From contig JACABB010000042.1 in NCBI GenBank assembly GCA_013376985.1, positions 1 through 43,715 on the forward strand: DNA of 43,715 nt, given 5' to 3'. This stretch comes from Bacteroidales bacterium (lineage in GTDB: Bacteria > Bacteroidota > Bacteroidia > Bacteroidales > Tenuifilaceae). Below are positions 25,771 through 32,807 of this stretch, piece by piece (position 1 is the stretch's first letter; each line of letters begins with the position of its first letter). The position numbers were made by a program, and so were the translations under genes. A model generated the notes under the pieces. It did not search any database, was not told the DNA's origin, and saw only the letters and a list, made by a program, of their open reading frames with translations.

Positions 25771-26148
25771 ATGAAAAAGATTATTAGTACCGATAAAGCA
25801 CCTAAAGCAATTGGACCTTACAGCCAAGCAGTTGAAGTAAATGGAACGCTCTATATCTCTGGTCAAGTTCCAATAGATCCTGCCATAGGAAAGCTGATTG
25901 AAGGAGGCATCAAAGAGCAAACTGAACAGGTAATGAAAAATATTGGAGCCATATTAAATGCCGCAGGGTTAAACTACTCAAATGTAGTAAAATCGACCTG
26001 TTTGCTAAGTGATATGGATAACTTTGCCGCTATGAACGAAGTGTATTCACGCTACTACACATCCGAAATGCCAGCACGTGCTGCCTACGGTGTAGTAAAA
26101 CTTCCCTTAGGAGCCTTAATAGAAATTGAGACAATCGCTGTTAAGTAA
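25771..26148 (+). CDS. ridA: RidA family enamine/imine deaminase
   Basis: The 125-residue protein is complete and shows the family marks KAIGPYSQAVEVNG, YISGQVPIDP, and the C-terminal PARAAYGVVKLPLGALIEIE with the Arg that holds the substrate carboxylate. RidA trimers hydrolyse reactive 2-aminoacrylate-type intermediates made by PLP enzymes. A terminator follows 8 bp after the stop. Confidence 0.94.
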   Translation: MKKIISTDKAPKAIGPYSQAVEVNGTLYISGQVPIDPAIGKLIEGGIKEQTEQVMKNIGAILNAAGLNYSNVVKSTCLLSDMDNFAAMNEVYSRYYTSEMPARAAYGVVKLPLGALIEIETIAVK

Positions 26149-26156
26149 AAACATAA

Positions 26157-26188
26157 AAAAGCCATCCTAAAATTAAAGGATGGCTTTT
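26157..26188. terminator. Bidirectional terminator, ridA/rplI
   Basis: AAAAGCCATCCT (26157-26168) pairs perfectly with AGGATGGCTTTT (26177-26188), a 12-bp stem with an 8-base loop and T-runs on both strands. It serves ridA (plus) and the ribosomal operon (minus). Confidence 0.9.
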
Positions 26189-26210
26189 CTTTTAAAAATT
26201 AAAACTGGAA

Positions 26211-26657
26211 TTATTCGGCAATAACATCAAAGTCAATTTTTACTTTTACTTCACGGTGAAGTTTAATCTCCGCAGTGTAACTACCAATTTCTTTCAGTTG
26301 ATCGTCCTGAATACTAATTATTCTACGATCGATATCAAAGCCCTTTTGTGAGAGTGCCTCAGCAATCTGAATTGTGTTAACTGAACCAAATATCTTACCT
26401 GTTGAACTTGTTTTAGCGCCAATAGTTAGCTTAACACCTTCAAGTTTTTTGGCAATAACTTCAGCATCCGCTTTGATCTTAGACTCTTTATGAGCGCGCT
26501 GTTTAATATTCTCAGCAAGAATCTTTTTTGCAGATTCGGTGGCTGTAATTGCAAATCCTTGCGGGATTAAGTAATTACGGGCATATCCGTTTTTAACCTT
26601 AACAACCTCGTCCTTGTTACCCAGGTTTTGAACGTCCTGTTTAAGAATGATTTCCAT
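26211..26657 (-). CDS. rplI: Ribosomal protein bL9
   Basis: 148 residues. The N-terminal rRNA-binding domain begins MEIILKQDVQNLGNKDEVVKV and has the signature GYARNYLIPQGFA; a long helix and a C-terminal domain follow. Third gene of the rpsF-rpsR-rplI operon. Unusually for this phylum, a full Shine-Dalgarno AGGAGG lies at 26671-26666 on the minus strand, eight bases before the ATG. Confidence 0.97.
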   Translation of the reverse strand: MEIILKQDVQNLGNKDEVVKVKNGYARNYLIPQGFAITATESAKKILAENIKQRAHKESKIKADAEVIAKKLEGVKLTIGAKTSSTGKIFGSVNTIQIAEALSQKGFDIDRRIISIQDDQLKEIGSYTAEIKLHREVKVKIDFDVIAE

Positions 26658-26665
26658 CTAAAAGT

Positions 26666-26671
26666 CCTCCT
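26666..26671 (-). promoter_or_regulatory. Strong Shine-Dalgarno of rplI
   Basis: Minus strand reads TAGGAGGACTTTTAGATG: AGGAGG with an 8-base spacer to the start codon. Most genes in this window show no such site. Confidence 0.85.
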
Positions 26672-26678
26672 ACTTAAA

Positions 26679-26948
26679 TTATTTCAATAAATCAGTTACG
26701 AATGGCAATATTGCCAAATGACGAGCTCTTTTAACAGCAGTTGCAACCTTACGTTGGAACTTAAGAGATGTTCCAGTTAAGCGACGTGGTAAAATTCTGC
26801 CCTGCTCGTTGAGGAATTTTTTTAGAAATTCGGGATCTTTATAATCAACGTATCTTATCTTATTTTTCTTGAAACGGCAGTATTTTTTCTTCTTTACCTC
26901 AACAGTTGGGGGTGTGAGATATCTAATTTCTGATTGATTCTGATTCAT
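26679..26948 (-). CDS. rpsR: Ribosomal protein bS18
   Basis: 89 residues with the bS18 core [40 protein letters not shown] and [12 protein letters not shown]. It pairs with bS6 on the 30S platform. The ATG is 2 bases after the rpsF stop, and its Shine-Dalgarno AAGGAGG (26962-26956) is inside the last codons of rpsF. In Bacteroidota ribosomes bS18 helps hide the 3' tail of 16S rRNA, so a strong site here could report on bS18 levels. Confidence 0.97.
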   Translation of the reverse strand: MNQNQSEIRYLTPPTVEVKKKKYCRFKKNKIRYVDYKDPEFLKKFLNEQGRILPRRLTGTSLKFQRKVATAVKRARHLAILPFVTDLLK

Positions 26949-26950
26949 GA

Positions 26951-27304
26951 CTATACCTCCTTAGCTTTAGATTCAACTTTAGCACTACGCTTTTTAATTG
27001 CGTATTCAACAGCATATTTATCCATCTTAAATGTTAAAAAACGGATAATACGTTCGTCACGACGGTACTGTATCTCCAGTTTATCAATCAAAGATCCTTC
27101 GGCTTTAAACTCAATTAAATGATAAAAGCCTGTAGTTTTCTTTTGTATGGGGTAGGCCAATTTACGTAATCCCCAGTTTTCTTCGTGTACAACTTCACCT
27201 CCATTGTCGGTGATTACACCTTTGAATTTGGTAACCGCTTCCTTCATCTGGGCCTCAGACAAAACGGGAGTTGCAATGAAAACGGTTTCGTAATGATTTA
27301 GCAT
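26951..27304 (-). CDS. rpsF: Ribosomal protein bS6
   Basis: 117 residues beginning [17 protein letters not shown], with [19 protein letters not shown] and GFYHLIEF, standard bS6. It is the first gene of the operon; its own start lacks a Shine-Dalgarno. A good promoter lies upstream (27340-27371). Slightly lysine-rich C-terminal tail ([14 protein letters not shown]). Confidence 0.97.
   Translation of the reverse strand: MLNHYETVFIATPVLSEAQMKEAVTKFKGVITDNGGEVVHEENWGLRKLAYPIQKKTTGFYHLIEFKAEGSLIDKLEIQYRRDERIIRFLTFKMDKYAVEYAIKKRSAKVESKAKEV
26956..26962 (-). promoter_or_regulatory. Strong Shine-Dalgarno of rpsR inside rpsF
   Basis: Minus strand AAGGAGG lies over the last codons of rpsF (AAG GAG GTA TAG), with a 7-base spacer (TATAGTC) to the rpsR ATG. 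It is the best possible match to the anti-Shine-Dalgarno. Confidence 0.88.
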
Positions 27305-27339
27305 AGATTAATGTAATTAGTTTGTAAATTATGAGCCGG

Positions 27340-27371
27340 CAAAAGTAGGTATTTTTCCCTTAAGTAACAAT
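27340..27371 (-). promoter_or_regulatory. Promoter of rpsF-rpsR-rplI
   Basis: On the minus strand ATTG (27371-27368) and TACTTTTG (27347-27340) match the Bacteroidota -33 (TTTG) and -7 (TAnnTTTG) boxes with a 20-base spacer. The rpsF ATG is 35 bases further on. This is the most complete promoter in the window. Confidence 0.7.
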
Positions 27372-27416
27372 AACTGGAAATAATTTTATTATAAATGAAT
27401 TTTTCATATCCTTAAT

Positions 27417-28280
27417 TTAAATCACAATCTTCATAATCATACTTAAATCACGGATTTTTTCACTATCCCCCAATTTTTCGTAGGAATAGGTTAAAACAGA
27501 AACTAGTTGTGCAATTGTTACCCGATTTGAACAAGGGAGAAAGAATTCCTCCTTTATTTCAATATTCTGTTGACTAAGAAAGTGTTCAATTTCTCTTCGG
27601 CCTAAAACAGAGCCTTTATTAAAAGGGTTGATATAGAACAGGATTCCTTCATTAGGGTTTTTTGATTGTGTTTCTTTAAATCTATCCCTATATGCCAAAA
27701 TAAAGTTTTTAGGTAAATTAACAGTATAAATTGGTAAGCCCAAACGCTGAGCAATAGAGGAATATAAAATTGCTAAAATAATTGGTCCTCCCTTTTTTGT
27801 TTCAATAACTTGATTAATGAATTGATTTTGAGGCGCAAAAAAGTTAGAAAGGTTACTCGTAAAACCATGAATATCATAAATAATATGATTAAGAATTTTT
27901 ACTTTTTCTAAAGCGGTTAAATTCTCATTCAATTCCAACCAAATATCTTTTTTAATTTTCTCTATAGCATTTTCAATCTCTTTAAATTCAGAGTCTGGGT
28001 ACTGATATAAAGAAAGGTAATAAGCACCTTCTAGAATATCGTTTGCACCTTCTGAAACCCATTTAGTAAGATTAGCTATTGTGCTATTAAGCTGAATAGT
28101 ATGTATTAAAGTCTCTATTCTTTTCTGAACAAATTCATTTGACGAGGATTCCCACGTCTTTTCGAGTGTATTAACTATAGCCGTTCCTTGATTAATTATG
28201 TTTGCAGAAACTACATTAAACACTTCCTTATCGGGATCATCAAGTAATGCAATAAGTGCATTTAATTCTTTTGCATCCAT
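27417..28280 (-). CDS. SirB1/transglutaminase-like family protein
   Basis: 287 residues. The middle resembles the SirB1 or transglutaminase-like 2 domain: NHIIYDIHGF, a stretch before KKGGPIILAILYSSIAQRLGLPI, then VNLPKNFILAYRD. The usual family text is RKGxPxSLxxLYxxxARRLGLxxxxVxLPGHF; here the His of PGHF is replaced (PKNF) and no catalytic Cys is in the expected place, so it is probably not an enzyme. The N-terminal ~90 residues are helical with HEAT-like character. It is 21 bp downstream of the nucleoside phosphorylase and likely co-transcribed. Role unknown. Confidence 0.65.
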   Translation of the reverse strand: MDAKELNALIALLDDPDKEVFNVVSANIINQGTAIVNTLEKTWESSSNEFVQKRIETLIHTIQLNSTIANLTKWVSEGANDILEGAYYLSLYQYPDSEFKEIENAIEKIKKDIWLELNENLTALEKVKILNHIIYDIHGFTSNLSNFFAPQNQFINQVIETKKGGPIILAILYSSIAQRLGLPIYTVNLPKNFILAYRDRFKETQSKNPNEGILFYINPFNKGSVLGRREIEHFLSQQNIEIKEEFFLPCSNRVTIAQLVSVLTYSYEKLGDSEKIRDLSMIMKIVI

Positions 28281-28301
28281 AAATAATTGTTCTAAATACG
28301 G

Positions 28302-29174
28302 TTATTCAGAAATCTTATTTAAGGTAAGCTCAATTAATTTCTTTATCGCAGGTTTGTAATCTTTAGTTGCATCTTTTATAACTCGGTTTGCAATAATTGT
28401 ACAAATTGTAACAGAGTCGTGCCCCATTAATTTAGATAGACCATTAATTGCAGAGCTTTCCATCTCGAAGTTCGTTATCTTCTTGTCGTTGAAGCGGAAT
28501 GATTCGATTTTATCATTTAAATTAGGATCTGCAAGAGGAAGCCTTAAAACCCTTCCTTGTGGGCCATAAAAACCAGGTGCAGAGATTGTAAGTCCTTTAA
28601 TTGTAAACGATTCAAAAAGTTTTATCAGTCTCTCTGAAGAATACGTAAAGTATGGCTTAGGGCATTGAGGATTCCAACTTGTATGCTTCATAAATGCTTG
28701 TTCGATATCTAGCTCACAAACTTTATCCCTATTTGCATAGTAGTTTAGCAAACCATCAAAACCAATACTAATCTCTGTTAAAACATAACTGGCTAAAGGG
28801 ATATCAGGTTGTAATGCACCCGATGTTCCTAATCTAACTAAAGTAAGTTTTTTATGAGTTTCCTTAACCGTTCTTGTTTTTAAATCAATATTAGCTAATG
28901 CATCAAGTTCATTTACAACTATATCAATATTATCAGTACCTATTCCTGTTGAAACTACTGTAATACGTTTACTATTATAAATCCCTGTTATCGATCTAAA
29001 TTCTCTATTGGATACTGTAAATTCCTTTTTGCTAAAGAAATCGGCAACAGTATCTACTCTACCAGGATCACCAACCAGTATTACATTGTCCGCTATTTGC
29101 TCGGGTTGTAAATGGAGGTGAAAAATACTCCCATCAGGATTAATGATCAACTCAGAAGGTTCAATTATTCTCAT
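28302..29174 (-). CDS. Nucleoside (uridine-like) phosphorylase
   Basis: 290 residues of the PNP/UDP phosphorylase family, which splits nucleosides with phosphate in salvage. ILVGDPGRVDTVADFF near residue 31 is the phosphate-binding start; VSTGIGTDNIDIV, RLGTSGALQ and the nucleoside-binding NFEMESSAINGLSKLMG are clear. The FEMESSA motif and length fit the Bacteroidota uridine-phosphorylase-like group, but base preference is not certain. A -7 box TACATTTG lies at 29207-29200, 25 bases before the ATG. Confidence 0.88.
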   Translation of the reverse strand: MRIIEPSELIINPDGSIFHLHLQPEQIADNVILVGDPGRVDTVADFFSKKEFTVSNREFRSITGIYNSKRITVVSTGIGTDNIDIVVNELDALANIDLKTRTVKETHKKLTLVRLGTSGALQPDIPLASYVLTEISIGFDGLLNYYANRDKVCELDIEQAFMKHTSWNPQCPKPYFTYSSERLIKLFESFTIKGLTISAPGFYGPQGRVLRLPLADPNLNDKIESFRFNDKKITNFEMESSAINGLSKLMGHDSVTICTIIANRVIKDATKDYKPAIKKLIELTLNKISE

Positions 29175-29199
29175 TGGTGTTGATTTTAAGTATAAACTG

Positions 29200-29207
29200 C
29201 AAATGTA
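29200..29207 (-). promoter_or_regulatory. -7 box of the nucleoside phosphorylase
   Basis: TACATTTG on the minus strand fits TAnnTTTG exactly, 25 bases before the start codon, the same distance as at cysQ. No clear -33 box. Confidence 0.5.
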
Positions 29208-29294
29208 AAAATAATAATAGATTGTAGAGTGTAAAAGTGTTATAAATGCTTTAATTCAGTATTTTATTCTATTTTAATACCACGAATGAATCAG

Positions 29295-29327
29295 ATTGAA
29301 AAATTGAGACTAAAAATTCTATCTTTG
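29295..29327 (+). promoter_or_regulatory. Promoter of the DUF4293 gene
   Basis: ATTG at 29295-29298 and TATCTTTG at 29320-29327 fit the -33 and -7 boxes with a 21-base spacer. They lie inside the apparent 5' extension of the reading frame, which argues for the ATG at 29346. Confidence 0.6.
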
Positions 29328-29345
29328 CAGAAAAAAAGCAATAAG

Positions 29346-29810
29346 ATGATTCAAAGAATTCAAACAGTATACTTACTGGTAGCCACAATTCTAATAAGTT
29401 TATATTTCTTCTTTCCTTTTGCATCATTTATTCTTGAACAAGATATGTCGGTTTATCATTTATCAATAAAAGGGCTTATTCCAGATGCTGGGTGTCAAAA
29501 GGTATTGGTTCGTGTAATTCCATTAATTTTTATAATCTCTGTTATTATTGCCGTTTATATTAGTTCGATTTTACTTTTTAAACGTCGAATGGTTCAAATA
29601 AAATTATGTATACTCAACATAATTCTAATTATTGGCTTTGAATGTTGTTTATATTATTTTACCAGAGTATCTGCACAACTCCTTGGTAGTAAAACTTCTT
29701 ATAGCATAATCTTTATTTTTCCGGTTATTTCAGCCATTCTAACTTATATGGCAATTAGAGGAATTGCAAAGGATGAAGCATTAGTAAGATCAGTTGATAG
29801 GCTAAGATAA
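29346..29810 (+). CDS. DUF4293 membrane protein
   Basis: 154 residues with four predicted transmembrane helices: MIQRIQTVYLLVATILISLYF at the start, then about 60-80, 93-112 and 120-140. MIQRIQTVYLL is the typical beginning of DUF4293, a family confined to Bacteroidota with no known function. The frame is open from 29286, but the promoter at 29295-29327 and the family start support 29346. A terminator follows. Confidence 0.85.
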   Translation: MIQRIQTVYLLVATILISLYFFFPFASFILEQDMSVYHLSIKGLIPDAGCQKVLVRVIPLIFIISVIIAVYISSILLFKRRMVQIKLCILNIILIIGFECCLYYFTRVSAQLLGSKTSYSIIFIFPVISAILTYMAIRGIAKDEALVRSVDRLR

Positions 29811-29821
29811 ACTAGCGAAAC

Positions 29822-29850
29822 AAAAAACACCGATTAAATCGGTGTTTTTT
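29822..29850. terminator. Bidirectional terminator, DUF4293/permease
   Basis: AAAAAACACCGAT facing ATCGGTGTTTTTT with a 3-base loop: a stem with T-runs on both strands, between converging genes. Confidence 0.9.
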
Positions 29851-29870
29851 GTTTACCAATTTCATTATGG

Positions 29871-32306
29871 CTATTCATACTTAAGAACATCTGCAGGGTT
29901 TCTACGTGTAGCTTTAATAACTTCGAAACTTATAGTAATTAAAGAAATTATTGTAATGATGCCCGGTACCACAACAAAAAGGTATGGGTTGAGTTTTGTG
30001 TGGTATGCAAAATTCTGAAGCCATTTACTCAACGCATACCATGAAATTATCCAAGCAATAATTGTTGAGAACACCACTAAGCGTAATGTCTCAGATGATA
30101 GAATAGAGATAATACTTTTGTTCTCTGCTCCCAATGTTTTACGAATTGCAATCTCTTTTGTCCTTAGTGATGTGGTAAAAGATACCATTCCCAACAAACC
30201 TAAGCATGAAATAATTATTGCAAGGATAGAGAATGAAATAAGGATTATTCCTGTTCGTCTCTCTCCTTTATACATATTTGCAAGGCTGTCATCGAGGAAA
30301 TAGTACTCAAATGGGTACTCCGACATTTTTTCCCAAATTGCCCGAAGGCCATTTATTGCACTCTGCGCATTGTCTGACTGAATATCGGCAATTACAAACC
30401 CTTCCCAGTTTCCAGGCATAATCGTTAGGGTAATTGGTGAAATACTAGTTTTTAACGATGCTATATGGAAATCTTTTACAACACCAACTATCCTCCAGTA
30501 AGATTTTACTGGATTACCACCAGTAGAAGATGATATTAACCTCCTCTGTAAGGGATTTTCGAGTCCAAGCATCTTGGCTGTGGACTGACTTATTATAATA
30601 GCACTTGAATCGGTGGCTATGTCTGGGTTAAGAAATCGTCCTTCTACAAGTTGAAGTCCAAGCGTTTTTTCATACCCGAACGAAACATAACCTCTCGGGC
30701 AAATATAGAGGGCTTCAGAGTTTTCATCACCCTCAAGGTTAAAACCAGTAAGGGAAAAATTACTACCCGGTATTGCATCACTATTGGCAATACTAATGAT
30801 TCCTGGTATTTTTAAGGCTTCTGCTTTAAAGGTATCTATGTTTTTCTTAAGTCCATCGGGGCGCTTTATTACCAACTTATTCTCCTTGCTGAAACCAAGA
30901 TTATAGCTTTGTATAAAACGTAGTTGCTGGAATAGAACAGCGGTGGCTAAGAGTATGGATATACATACTGTAAACTGAGAGATAACCAGAATACTCCGAA
31001 GTAATCCACTTTTAGCCCCAGTCTTAATTCCTCCCTTGAGTATGCTAAAGGGTTTAAACGATGCAAGAAATAATGATGGGTAAAAACCCGATATAAGCCC
31101 TACAAGTACTGAAAAGCTGATTAAGCCTGGTATTATATACCATTTGGTTAGGTATCCTACGGAAAGTTTAATTCCCAACAGGTTATTAAAGGAGGGTAAC
31201 AAAAGTTCTACTATTAACAATGCAATTGCCAGAGCAATAAAACTTACCAAAATCGATTCTGATAAAAATTGTATAACTAATCTTTTTGCATCAGAGCCAA
31301 CCACTTTGCGCAATCCAACCTCTTTAGCTCGTGTAGCCGATCGGGCTATTGCAAGGTTCATGAAGTTAATACAAGCAATTAGAAGAATTAGAACTGCAGC
31401 TACCGATAAAATATAAACGTAAAGGCTATTCCCATTGGGTTCAAACTCGTCTGTTAAATTAGATGTTAAATGGATGTCCTTTAGTGGTTGGATAAAGTAA
31501 CCATAATAGCTACCACTTTTCTCAAAAGCATCAAAGGTAATCTTTAGAAACATTTGAACCCGTGGTCCAATATATTTTGCTGCAAGATGGTGCAGTTTCT
31601 GCTCAAACATTTCGGGGCTAGTACCCTTCCTAAGTTTTACATAATTGTAATATTCATTTACCGTCCATACCTGATTTTCGCTATGAAGGGGATAAGAACT
31701 TATGGAGCAAAGTATTAAAAAGTGGAAATGGCTATTCTGGGGTACATCCTCCATAATACCCGTAATTTCATAAAGAGTGGTGTCCTGTCCTACTCGAATA
31801 CTTTTACCAAAAGGGTCCTCTTTTCCAAAATATTTTTTTACCGCAGTTTGAGTCATAATCATGGTTCTGGGACGGGATAGAGCTTTTTTAGGATCACCCT
31901 TAATGAGTTTAAAACTGAACATCTCAAAAAGGCTTGAATCGGCAAAAATAACCTGCTCCTCGTTGAATTTTCTGTCACCAGAGCCTATTAGCCAATCACC
32001 CATCTTAGTGAACCGAGCAACACTTTCAACTTCAGGGTATTCTTTCATTAATGCATTTGCCATTGGGGCGCAAGCCAATGCAGATCTAACAGGATCTCCT
32101 TTAATTTTAATTTTATGTGCTATTCTATATATCCGATCATAATCTTTATTGAACCTATCGTAACTAAACTCATTCAAAACATATAGAACTATCATTAGAC
32201 TACCTGCAATACCAATAGCAAGGCCTAAAATATTAATAATTGAATAGAATTTATATTTAATAAGGTTACGAAAGCCAGTCTTTAAATAGTTGTCTATTAT
32301 GGTCAT
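29871..32306 (-). CDS. FtsX/MacB-type ABC transporter permease, copy 2
   Basis: 811 residues: an N-terminal helix (about 20-42, NILGLAIGIAGSLMIVLYVL), a MacB-like periplasmic domain (about 45-240), FtsX helices (about 285-440, with IACINFMNLAIARSATRAKEVGLRKVVGS given in part), a second periplasmic domain and a second FtsX unit with SFTTSLRTKEIAIRKTLGA, ending LKYE. This fused double-FtsX layout is common in Bacteroidota and is thought to export peptides or extract lipoproteins with a separate ATPase. No ATPase lies nearby. It is a close paralogue of the gene at 32808-35231 and follows it in the same direction, but a terminator between them suggests separate units. Confidence 0.88.
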   Translation of the reverse strand: MTIIDNYLKTGFRNLIKYKFYSIINILGLAIGIAGSLMIVLYVLNEFSYDRFNKDYDRIYRIAHKIKIKGDPVRSALACAPMANALMKEYPEVESVARFTKMGDWLIGSGDRKFNEEQVIFADSSLFEMFSFKLIKGDPKKALSRPRTMIMTQTAVKKYFGKEDPFGKSIRVGQDTTLYEITGIMEDVPQNSHFHFLILCSISSYPLHSENQVWTVNEYYNYVKLRKGTSPEMFEQKLHHLAAKYIGPRVQMFLKITFDAFEKSGSYYGYFIQPLKDIHLTSNLTDEFEPNGNSLYVYILSVAAVLILLIACINFMNLAIARSATRAKEVGLRKVVGSDAKRLVIQFLSESILVSFIALAIALLIVELLLPSFNNLLGIKLSVGYLTKWYIIPGLISFSVLVGLISGFYPSLFLASFKPFSILKGGIKTGAKSGLLRSILVISQFTVCISILLATAVLFQQLRFIQSYNLGFSKENKLVIKRPDGLKKNIDTFKAEALKIPGIISIANSDAIPGSNFSLTGFNLEGDENSEALYICPRGYVSFGYEKTLGLQLVEGRFLNPDIATDSSAIIISQSTAKMLGLENPLQRRLISSSTGGNPVKSYWRIVGVVKDFHIASLKTSISPITLTIMPGNWEGFVIADIQSDNAQSAINGLRAIWEKMSEYPFEYYFLDDSLANMYKGERRTGIILISFSILAIIISCLGLLGMVSFTTSLRTKEIAIRKTLGAENKSIISILSSETLRLVVFSTIIAWIISWYALSKWLQNFAYHTKLNPYLFVVVPGIITIISLITISFEVIKATRRNPADVLKYE

Positions 32307-32807
32307 TACATTTTTATTTTTAGTTCAGAGTTCAAGACTTTTTGTTTTAACAATTTTAGAAATAAAAAATTCAACAAAAAACAAAAACACATTTTTTTCA
32401 CTTATTATTTTGTTTGTGTTTTACATATTCCAAATGATGGGTGGTGATAACGGTTAAAAGACTAGTTTTTCAGAAGTAAAACGTAATTTACTAGTTGACA
32501 TAGCATGTCATCCTGAGCAGAACGAAGGATTTAATTATCTAATAGCAAAATATCAATTTTCAATCAATACATTTAATTACAATTAGTTATGCATATCAAA
32601 ACAACAATCTAACACTATGATCACTGTTTTCCTCTTTTCCATAAAAAACACTCCAAAAGTTTTGTGTCTAACTTTTGGAGTGCATATCAACTTCTTAAAA
32701 CATCCTATTTTATTCGTACTTCTTCATGAGAAATTTTCCAGATATTCAATTCTCAGAGGTCTTAAAAAATTTTTGAAACAGCCGCTTTTTTAAATTTATT
32801 TTTATAG
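32307..32807. other. Permease spacer with a relic of the 149-bp element and a terminator
   Basis: A 501-bp gap without a gene. 32505-32530 (TGTCATCCTGAGC, then AACGAAGGAT) and 32602-32617 (CAACAATCTAACACTATGATC) match the inside of the 149-bp elements, but the ends are gone and the middle has diverged, so it is an old, broken copy. The rest is AT-rich. The terminator is at 32649-32682. Confidence 0.5.
32649..32682 (-). terminator. Terminator of permease copy 1
   Basis: CACTCCAAAAGT (32649-32660) and ACTTTTGGAGTG (32671-32682) form a perfect 12-bp stem with a 10-base loop. On the minus strand it is followed by six T, so it terminates the upstream permease transcript. Confidence 0.85.
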
